A stretch of DNA of 64,000 bases, from NCBI RefSeq assembly GCF_017875645.1, contig NZ_JAGGMR010000001.1, forward strand, positions 6,696,001-6,760,000, read 5' to 3'. Positions 55,836-64,000 of this stretch are shown here, one piece after another. The notes below the pieces were generated by a model. It had not been told where the DNA came from. It saw nothing but the letters and a program-made list of their open reading frames with translations, and did not search any database. This DNA is from Nocardia goodfellowii. Lineage in GTDB: Bacteria > Actinomycetota > Actinomycetes > Mycobacteriales > Mycobacteriaceae. Made by a program: the position numbers and the translations under genes. Every line of letters begins with the position of its first letter. Positions within the stretch are counted from its first letter, which is position 1.

Positions 55836-56765
55836 TCAACGAGCCCGCGGGTGCGCGGTGGCCCAGACTTCCCGCAAAGTGCTGACCGTGACGAGGGTAT
55901 AGATCTGGGTGGTGGTCACCGAAGCGTGCCCCAGAAGCTCCTGGACGACACGGACATCCGCGCCGCCGTCGAGGAGATGGGTGGCGAAGGAATGCCGCAG
56001 CGTGTGCGGCGAGACGGTCGCGCCGATGCGCGCCCGCTCCGCCGCGGTCTGCAGCACCTGCCAGGCACTCTGCCGGGACAGCCGACCACCGCGGGCATTC
56101 AGGAACAGCGCGCCCGCGTTGGCTTTTCCCGCGGCGGCCAGCAGCGGACGGCCGCGCACCAGGTAGGCGTCCACCGCCGCGAGCGCGGGACGGCCGATCG
56201 GCACCATGCGCTGTTTACCGCCCTTGCCGCGCAACACCACCGCGCGCTCCTCGATATCGAGATCATCGACGTCGAGGCCGACCACCTCGGAAATCCGTGC
56301 GCCCGTGGAATACAGCAACTCCAGCAGCGCCCGATCCCGCAGACCGCGCGGTCCGCCATCGTTTCCGGCCTCGCCGCCCGCGGCCTCGAGCAAGCGCAGA
56401 ACCTTGTCGTAGGGCAACGCTTTCGGCAGCCGCCGCCCCGGCGCCGGTGGTTTGACCGCGTGCGCGACATCGGTGGTGGTCAAGCCCTCCGCGGCGGCGA
56501 AGCGATGCAGACCGCGCACCGCGATCAGCGCGCGCGCGACCGAACTCGCGGCCAGCGGCGGATGGTTTTCCGCCCCGGCCCGCAAAGCCATGGTGAATTC
56601 CGCGACATCGGATTCCGCGACCCGGTCCAGTCCCTCGATCCCGCGCTCGGTGAGGAAGTCGCGGTAGCGGTCCAGATCGCGGCGATAGGCGCCCAGGGTG
56701 TTGCGGGCCGCACCGCGTTCGACCGCGAGATGGTCAAGGTAGGCGTCGATCTCGCGTGCGAGCAC
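55836..56765 (-). CDS. xerD: tyrosine recombinase XerD
   Basis: A 309-residue site-specific recombinase that resolves chromosome dimers at dif with XerC. The SAM-like N-terminal domain ([23 protein letters not shown]) is followed by the catalytic domain with Arg in STGARISEV, Lys in RGKGGKQR, His-x-x-Arg in [12 protein letters not shown], His in [10 protein letters not shown] and the nucleophile Tyr in IYTLV. GTG start. Its position between the Nudix gene and parA-scpAB is the conserved one. Confidence 0.95.
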   Translation of the reverse strand: MLAREIDAYLDHLAVERGAARNTLGAYRRDLDRYRDFLTERGIEGLDRVAESDVAEFTMALRAGAENHPPLAASSVARALIAVRGLHRFAAAEGLTTTDVAHAVKPPAPGRRLPKALPYDKVLRLLEAAGGEAGNDGGPRGLRDRALLELLYSTGARISEVVGLDVDDLDIEERAVVLRGKGGKQRMVPIGRPALAAVDAYLVRGRPLLAAAGKANAGALFLNARGGRLSRQSAWQVLQTAAERARIGATVSPHTLRHSFATHLLDGGADVRVVQELLGHASVTTTQIYTLVTVSTLREVWATAHPRAR

Positions 56766-56777
56766 CCCGGGATCCTG

Positions 56778-57428
56778 TCAGTCTTCGGATCGCTGTGCTG
56801 CTTTACGGCGCAGGAATCCGGTGGGTTGCTCCGGCCACGGCGCGTCGGCCGGGCGCAGCGGCAGATTTCCGGCGCGGGCCGCCGCCAGGGCGAGTACGCC
56901 CGCCACCGCGGAAGCGTTGACGATCTCGCCCGCGAGCGCTGCCCGCACCGCCTGGTCCACCGGCATGACCGTGACGCCGAGGTCGGCTTCTTCGAATTCC
57001 GGTTCGGGACGCTCGGTTTCGTAGAGTCCGCGGGCCAGATAGACGCGCAGCGCCTCGTCGGTGAACCCCGGCGAGAGCGCCACGTCGACCAGCACCGACC
57101 ATTCGCGCGCGGCCAGCCCGGTCTCCTCGGCCAGTTCTCGCTTGGCCGCTTCGAGCGGATCCTCGCCCGGCACGTCGAGCAGACCGGCCGGCAGTTCCAG
57201 CAGCCGGCGTCCGATCGGATGCCGGTACTGCCGGATCAGCACGACATTGTCGTCGTCATCGATGGCGGCGACGGCGACCGCGGCGTGATGCTCGATCACT
57301 TCCCGTTCGGCGACGCGGCCGCCGGGCATGGCCACCTGGTCCAGCCGCAGCGCGAGAATCGCTCCGCTGTATACGGTCTTACTGGACACCGTCTCGAAAT
57401 CGTGACTGCCCGGCCCACTCCCACTCAT
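56778..57428 (-). CDS. Nudix hydrolase (ADP-ribose pyrophosphatase)
   Basis: A 216-residue Nudix enzyme that hydrolyses ADP-ribose to AMP and ribose phosphate (homologue position of Rv1700). The Nudix box appears as GEDPLEAAKRELAEETGL (REL-x-EE-x-GL). The upstream YRHPIGRRLLELPAGLLD is the ADP-ribose-binding block of the class. It begins three bases after the pyrG stop and ends 13 bases before xerD. Confidence 0.94.
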   Translation of the reverse strand: MSGSGPGSHDFETVSSKTVYSGAILALRLDQVAMPGGRVAEREVIEHHAAVAVAAIDDDDNVVLIRQYRHPIGRRLLELPAGLLDVPGEDPLEAAKRELAEETGLAAREWSVLVDVALSPGFTDEALRVYLARGLYETERPEPEFEEADLGVTVMPVDQAVRAALAGEIVNASAVAGVLALAAARAGNLPLRPADAPWPEQPTGFLRRKAAQRSED

Positions 57429-57431
57429 TCC

Positions 57432-59156
<1,725 letters not shown>

Positions 59157-59333
59157 TCACGGTAACACTGTTTGGTCCCGGCGTTCCAACGCCACGCACG
59201 TTTGCCCACAAGTCGCCAAGACTTCATCCGGGGTCTGACCTCCCGCCCGTTCGGTACGCTCACGCGCCTGATGAGCCGAACGTCACGTTCGGCTCGGCGC
59301 GGTACCGTCGCGGCTTGTCCGGGACCTTCGTGG

Positions 59334-60278
59334 CTACCGTGGCGGCGCGGCGAAGGTGAGCGAGGTGGCCTCGGCCGCGGTGCCGTAGCGGCCCGCGCCG
59401 CCGTTGAGCTGCTCGGACAAGCCCAGCACGGCGGTGACCCGGCCGATCTCGCGGTCCAGGTGGTCGATCGTGGTGACCGTGGTGGCCAGCACGGAGTCGG
59501 AGCGCACTTCGGCGATGGGCCCGGACCCCTCGGCCGCGCCCGCACGGCCCGCGAGCACGGTGCCCGCGCTGCGGGCGCGCAGGGCGCCGGCGAAGCGAGC
59601 GATGTTGGCACCCTGATTGTTTTCGCTCGCGCGCGCGCCGTTGCCGGTGATGACGAGGGCGAGTTGGGCCGGGCGGGCCGGCGTGTCGCCGTAGGCGAGG
59701 AAGCCGCCGCCGCGCAGCGTTTCCAGCACGAGCGCCAGTTCTTCCGGGGTGCTGCGAGGTTGCGTGTTGACCGGATCGAGCAACAGCACCAGACCCAGCA
59801 GATCACCGGCCAGGCTGGCTTGATCGACCGCGCCGGTGCGCAGCTGCGCCCCCGCCGGGATGACATTGGTGAGCGAGGTCCGCATCCGATCGCCTTCGCT
59901 GGCGTCGAGGAAGGCGTCGGTCAGCGCCATCCGGCCGGTGATCGCGGCGCCCGCGGTTTCCAGGCCGCGCGATACGGCTTCGACGTCCGCGGGGTCGGCG
60001 TCGGGCGTGGTGAATACCGCGACGGTGCGGTCGGCCAACGCACCCTGCAGAATTCGGTCCGAGGAACCGGCGATGAAGCGGTCGGCGGCCTCGAGTTCGT
60101 CGGTCTGACGCCGATTCTGTTCGGCCAGGGTCTCGACCTGCTGACGCAGTTCGGATTTGTCCGAGCGCAGCCCCGTGAGCATGTCGGCGGCCAGGGTCTG
60201 CGAACCCAGCACCACGCCGATGGCGAGGGCCAGGAAGATGCCGACGATCGAGATCAGGTGCTGGCGAGCCGAAATCAT
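59334..60278 (-). CDS. mctB: MctB/SteB-type envelope protein
   Basis: A 314-residue protein equal in length to M. tuberculosis Rv1698. One N-terminal membrane helix (LISIVGIFLALAIGVVLGS), then a coiled coil (about 40-65), then an extracytoplasmic domain. Rv1698 was proposed as a copper-transport protein; its corynebacterial homologue SteB works with SteA in septal peptidoglycan cleavage. ATG 60278 has CGGAGG upstream. It lies 31 bases after steA. Confidence 0.9.
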   Translation of the reverse strand: MISARQHLISIVGIFLALAIGVVLGSQTLAADMLTGLRSDKSELRQQVETLAEQNRRQTDELEAADRFIAGSSDRILQGALADRTVAVFTTPDADPADVEAVSRGLETAGAAITGRMALTDAFLDASEGDRMRTSLTNVIPAGAQLRTGAVDQASLAGDLLGLVLLLDPVNTQPRSTPEELALVLETLRGGGFLAYGDTPARPAQLALVITGNGARASENNQGANIARFAGALRARSAGTVLAGRAGAAEGSGPIAEVRSDSVLATTVTTIDHLDREIGRVTAVLGLSEQLNGGAGRYGTAAEATSLTFAAPPR

Positions 60279-60309
60279 GATCCTCCGATGCTGGTCGAGA
60301 GCTTGGCGA

Positions 60310-61521
60310 TCAGAGCAGGCGTTGGACCGTGTCCCCGGCCCAGAGCAGGGCCCGGTCCCAGGCCGCGCCCACCCAATCGACGATCTCGCCACCCGAATTC
60401 GAGGCGAGCAGCACCACGATGATCGCGATCAGCGCGGCCAGCACCACCATCGAGATGGCGACCCCGGACATCCGGCTGCGATACAGCGTGGCGACGGCCT
60501 TGGCGTCCATCAGCTTGGTGCCGAGCTTGAGCCGGGTCAGGAAGGTGGCCGGGCAGCTGTCGCGGCGGCCGGCGTCGAAGAAGTCGTCGAGCGAGGCGGC
60601 GGCGCCGGCGGTGACGATCAGCGCGGCATCGTGGTGGCCGGCCAGCAGCAGCGCGAGGTCCGCGGGTGCGCCCGAGGACGGGAAGGTGGTGGCGCCGATC
60701 CCCAGGTCCTGGATGCGTTCCAGACCCTTGGCGTGGCCGTCGGTGTCGGCGGGCAGGATGACTTCGGCGCCGCATTTCAAAGTGGCGGTGCTGATTTCCT
60801 CCGGGTCGCCGACGATCAGATCCGGTTGGTAGCCCTGCTTGACCAGGGTGTCCGCGCCCGCGCCGACGCCGACCATGACCGGTGCGTACTCCTTGATGAA
60901 CGGCTTGAGCGCTTTGAGATCGGCCGCGTGCTCAGGGCCGTCGGCGACCACCACCACGTGCCGGTCCTTCATCGACAGCTGCAACTGCGGAATGCCGACT
61001 CCGTCGATGAGCAGCGGGCTTTCGGTGCGGATGAACTCGATGGCGTTACCCGCGAACGCCTCCAGATGATCGGCGAGTCCGGTGCGCGCCTCGACCATCC
61101 GCTCGACGATGACGGCGTCGGTGAGCTGGACTCCCTCCAGCAGCACCTCCGGGTCTTTCCTGGTCAGCTTGTCCGCGTAGACCACGCCCTCGTCGATGCG
61201 AACCTTGCTGCCGTCCTTGATTCTGGTGAAGGCATCCGGGCAGGCCGTGTCCAGCAGCAGAATCCCATGGGCCACCAGGGTTTCCGGGCCGAGATTGGGA
61301 TAGCGGCCGGAAATCGACGGTGCGGTGTTGATCACCGCGACGACGCCGGCCGCGACCAGCCGGTCCGCGGTGAGCCGGTCCAGATCGAGTTCGTCGAGTA
61401 CGACGACATCGCCCGGACCGACCCGTCGCAGCAGACGCCGGGTGTTGCGATCCACCCGGGCTACACCGGTCAGGCCGGGTAACGTTTCGGTGTTCCTCGA
61501 CAACAGAGCCAACATCTTCAT
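60310..61521 (-). CDS. steA: cell-separation protein SteA
   Basis: A 403-residue protein, homologue of Rv1697. The main part resembles a thiamine-pyrophosphokinase-like fold (VVVVADGPEHAADLKALKPFI; PDLIVGDPEEIS) and the C-terminus has one membrane helix (VAISMVVLAALIAIIVVLLA in parts). Corynebacterial SteA and SteB localise to the cytokinetic ring and control the RipC pathway. It is normally preceded by recN; here two P450 genes are upstream. Confidence 0.93.
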   Translation of the reverse strand: MKMLALLSRNTETLPGLTGVARVDRNTRRLLRRVGPGDVVVLDELDLDRLTADRLVAAGVVAVINTAPSISGRYPNLGPETLVAHGILLLDTACPDAFTRIKDGSKVRIDEGVVYADKLTRKDPEVLLEGVQLTDAVIVERMVEARTGLADHLEAFAGNAIEFIRTESPLLIDGVGIPQLQLSMKDRHVVVVADGPEHAADLKALKPFIKEYAPVMVGVGAGADTLVKQGYQPDLIVGDPEEISTATLKCGAEVILPADTDGHAKGLERIQDLGIGATTFPSSGAPADLALLLAGHHDAALIVTAGAAASLDDFFDAGRRDSCPATFLTRLKLGTKLMDAKAVATLYRSRMSGVAISMVVLAALIAIIVVLLASNSGGEIVDWVGAAWDRALLWAGDTVQRLL

Positions 61522-61589
61522 GGCCCGATGATGGTCACAATTCCTCGACCTTTAGTGGAGGCGCGCCGACCATCGGCCCAGGTCGCGCC

Positions 61590-62822
61590 TTAATTACCCA
61601 GGTGGATCGGGAACGCCGCCAGGTCGTTCTGGGTCATAACCGGCAGGTTTACCAGCTCCGAGTCCGGCACCGCGAGACGCAGATCCGGGAAGCGGGCGAA
61701 CAAGGCGGGCAACGCGATCGCGGCTTCCATCCGGGCCAGTGCCGCGCCCGGGCAGATGTGCGGACCGTAGCCGAAGGACATGTTCCGGCCCGCGGTCGGA
61801 CGGGTGAGATCGAACTCGTCGGCGTCGGCGCCGTGCAGGTCGGTGTCGCGGCCGATGGCGCGGTAGGACATGACCACGCCGTCGCCCTTCTCGATCAGCA
61901 CATCACCGACGGTGATGTCCTCGGTGGCGAAACGCATCAGCAGGTGATTCACCGGGCCGTCGTAGCGCAGTGTCTCCTCCACCGCCGCGGTCCAGTCCCG
62001 CTCGCCGCTGCGCAGCGCGGCCAGCTGTTCGGGGTGGGCGGCCAGGGCGCGCACCGCGTTGACGATGAGGCTGACGGTGGTCTCGTGGCCCGCGGCGACC
62101 AGCGCCTTCAGATTGCCGATCACCTCTTCCTCGGTGAGGGGCTCGCCGCCGTCGGTGGCCTGGATGAGCGCTGAGGTGAGGTCGTCGGTCGGGTCGGCCG
62201 TCTTCTCCTTCACCATGTTGGTGAAGTAGACGTCCATGTCCGCGATCACCCGCAGACGTTCGTCCTGCGGGGTCATCACCGAGAAGAACTTCTTGTACCA
62301 GCTCAGCAGCATCGCCTCGTCGGCCGGATTCACACCCATCAGCTTCCCGATGACCCGCATCGGCAGCGGATAGGCGAACACCGTCTTCAGGTCCACGACA
62401 GCGCCGTCCGCTCCGGCCTTCGTCAGGTCGTCCAGCAGTTCGGCGGTGATGCGCTCGATGGTCGGCCGCAGATCCTCCAGCCGCTTACGGCTCAGTGCCT
62501 GCGTGGTCTTCAGGCGTAGTCGCCGGTGTTCCTGCCCGTCCACGCTGAACATCGAGCGGTCGACGAGGATCATGCCGATCAGCGGCCACTGATCGGTGAC
62601 CGCGCCGGTGCTCCACAGCGACCAGGCATTGATGTCTTTGACCAGCCGGGTGTCGGTGAGCAGCTGGCGGGCCAGCGCGTGCTCGGTCACGGTCCAGGCC
62701 GGGACCCCGAGCAGGTCTATCTTGGTCAGGCGTCCGGCCGCGCGCAGGCGCGCGGTCTCCCCCGCGAGATCACCGACCATCGGATCGATGGCGATGGTCT
62801 CCATATGTGGACATTCCCGCAT
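61590..62822 (-). CDS. cytochrome P450 (canonical, CYP154-like)
   Basis: A 410-residue heme monooxygenase. The I-helix has AGHETT, the K-helix has Glu-x-x-Arg (EETLRYDGPV), and the heme loop is FGYGPHICPGAALAR with the Cys ligand. It starts with ATG overlapping the TAA of the upstream P450 by one base, so the two are translationally coupled. In Streptomyces conservons, CYP154 proteins lie next to CYP157 proteins in this way. Redox partners are not in the window. Confidence 0.94.
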   Translation of the reverse strand: MRECPHMETIAIDPMVGDLAGETARLRAAGRLTKIDLLGVPAWTVTEHALARQLLTDTRLVKDINAWSLWSTGAVTDQWPLIGMILVDRSMFSVDGQEHRRLRLKTTQALSRKRLEDLRPTIERITAELLDDLTKAGADGAVVDLKTVFAYPLPMRVIGKLMGVNPADEAMLLSWYKKFFSVMTPQDERLRVIADMDVYFTNMVKEKTADPTDDLTSALIQATDGGEPLTEEEVIGNLKALVAAGHETTVSLIVNAVRALAAHPEQLAALRSGERDWTAAVEETLRYDGPVNHLLMRFATEDITVGDVLIEKGDGVVMSYRAIGRDTDLHGADADEFDLTRPTAGRNMSFGYGPHICPGAALARMEAAIALPALFARFPDLRLAVPDSELVNLPVMTQNDLAAFPIHLGN

Positions 62823-64000
62823 TACAGCGTCCCTCCGACTGCACGAACTGGGGTGAAAAGAACTGGTAGCGAGGTCATTCCACGCAGGAACGCGGAGGGC
62901 CGGCGCACCAGGGTCTGGGCGGGGACGGCGAGATCGATATCGGGCAGCCGGTCCAGCAGCACTTCGATTCCGGTCCGGGCGATGATCTCGGCGATCTGTT
63001 GCGCGGGGAACGGGCAGCGGTACTCGCCGTAGCTGAAGGAGAAGTGCGCGTTGTTGCCGGAGTGCGCCGGCTCGGTGTTCACCGAGACATGTTGGCGCAC
63101 ATGCGGATCCGCGTTGGCCGCACCCAGACCGAGGAGCAGCATGTCACCGGCTCGAATGATCTTGTCGGCGAGGCGGGTATCGCGCGCGGCCCAGCGTCCG
63201 GCCAGGATCTGCGTCGGGGTGTCCTCCCACAGCACCTCGTTCATGGCCTGCCCGACACTGCGCCGGCCACCACCGAGCGCGGCGGCGAAACGATCGTCGG
63301 TGAGCATGAGCCGCACCGAGTTGCCGATCCAGTCCGCGGTCGGCAGATACCCGGCCGCGGTGAGCGCCATGATGTCCATGACGTACTCCTGATCGGAGAA
63401 CGGCTCCGGGTGTGCCAGCATTCGCGAGGTCAGGTCGTTGCCCGGCATGCCCTTCTTGGTGGCCATCAGCTTGCCGCACAGCTCGGCGAAACGCAGATGT
63501 GCCGACTGGGCATCGGCGCCGCCGTCGGTGAAAGTCTTCATCACCCAGGCCAGTTCGGGCCCTTCCTCGTCCGGGAACCCCATGATCCGGGCGAGCACCA
63601 GCACCGGCAGCGGTTCGGCGTAGTCGGTGACGATCTCGGCCGAGCCGCGCCCGCAGAAGCCGTCGATCAGCTGATCGGCGATCTCCTCACAGGCGCGGCG
63701 TAATTCGAAGGGGTCCACCGACTCCAGCGCCGGCTCCACCATCGACACGTGCCGCCGGTGCTCGGCGCCCGCGGTGAAGTAGATCGACGGCATCGGGCGC
63801 CCGACCATCGGCAGCAGCGGCCAGTCCTCGGGGATGTTGGGCCACTGGTTCCACAGGCCGACATCGCGCGGAAACAGCTCCGGATCGCTGGTCACCTGAT
63901 GCAGTTCCCGGTAGCCGACCACCAGCCAGGCCGGAAAACCACCCGGCAGCTCGACCGAGACGACCGGACCGTGCTCGCGGCGCATCTCGCGATAGAGCTG
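62822..64000 (-). CDS. cytochrome P450 lacking ExxR (CYP157-like), 5' truncated by window
   Basis: The gene enters from beyond the window; coding sequence upstream of the internal Met at 63985 (QLYRE) continues the P450 N-terminus. About 392 residues are visible. The heme loop FSYGEYRCPFP keeps the Cys ligand, but the K-helix reads Glu-Val-Leu-Trp (63227-63238) instead of Glu-x-x-Arg, and the I-helix has AAGYLPTADW without the usual acid-Thr pair. Loss of ExxR is the hallmark of CYP157 in conservons. The fold otherwise looks complete, without frameshift. Confidence 0.9.
   Translation of the reverse strand, partial: QLYREMRREHGPVVSVELPGGFPAWLVVGYRELHQVTSDPELFPRDVGLWNQWPNIPEDWPLLPMVGRPMPSIYFTAGAEHRRHVSMVEPALESVDPFELRRACEEIADQLIDGFCGRGSAEIVTDYAEPLPVLVLARIMGFPDEEGPELAWVMKTFTDGGADAQSAHLRFAELCGKLMATKKGMPGNDLTSRMLAHPEPFSDQEYVMDIMALTAAGYLPTADWIGNSVRLMLTDDRFAAALGGGRRSVGQAMNEVLWEDTPTQILAGRWAARDTRLADKIIRAGDMLLLGLGAANADPHVRQHVSVNTEPAHSGNNAHFSFSYGEYRCPFPAQQIAEIIARTGIEVLLDRLPDIDLAVPAQTLVRRPSAFLRGMTSLPVLFTPVRAVGGTL

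Overview
The window is high-GC actinobacterial chromosome. It most likely comes from Nocardia or a close mycolic-acid relative (Mycobacteriales). The evidence is a full-length carboxylic acid reductase of the Nocardia Car type, a ChoD-type cholesterol oxidase, many acyl-CoA and oxidation enzymes, and a block at 49.2-61.5 kb whose gene order (steA-mctB-pyrG-nudix-xerD-parA-scpA-scpB-rluB-cmk-der) matches M. tuberculosis Rv1697-Rv1713 as I remember it. I saw no rRNA, tRNA, CRISPR array, insertion sequence or prophage.

Layout. 0-10 kb: an unrecognised protein; an SRPBCC/acyl-CoA ligase fusion divergent from choD; then a leftward operon of GMC alcohol oxidoreductase, aldehyde dehydrogenase and acyl-CoA ligase (alcohol to aldehyde to acid to acyl-CoA). 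The ligase carries a one-base frameshift. 10-16 kb: an AraC-type regulator, then a rightward operon of a ferritin-like di-metal protein (PF10118), a flavin/2Fe-2S reductase, a Baeyer-Villiger-type monooxygenase and an SDR, closed by a convergent TetR gene. 16-22.7 kb: an acyl-CoA dehydrogenase followed by a giant single-chain acyl-CoA carboxylase (1820 aa) with a eukaryote-like central region, ending at a clear intrinsic terminator. 22.8-39 kb: accessory genes in short units, including a DUF6745 pair, hydrolases, several one-component regulators with visible palindromic operators, an MFS exporter, a beta-lactamase-like secreted protein, a methyltransferase and a secreted cyclophilin. 39-45.4 kb: a GH3 glycosidase, an M13 lipoprotein peptidase, a LysE exporter, a CinA-domain protein and a small Rho-N-like basic protein. 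45.4-48.9 kb: Car. 49.2-61.5 kb: the conserved leftward housekeeping block for ribosome maturation, nucleotide synthesis, chromosome condensation and cell separation.

61.6-64 kb holds two overlapping P450 genes. The upstream one runs off the window and lacks the Arg of the K-helix ExxR motif (it reads E-V-L-W), as described for CYP157 enzymes of Streptomyces conservons. This pair sits where recN is found in M. tuberculosis. The signals most worth following are the ExxR-less P450 pair, the eukaryote-like single-chain carboxylase, the PF10118/reductase/BVMO cluster and the perfect palindromes inside divergent promoters.
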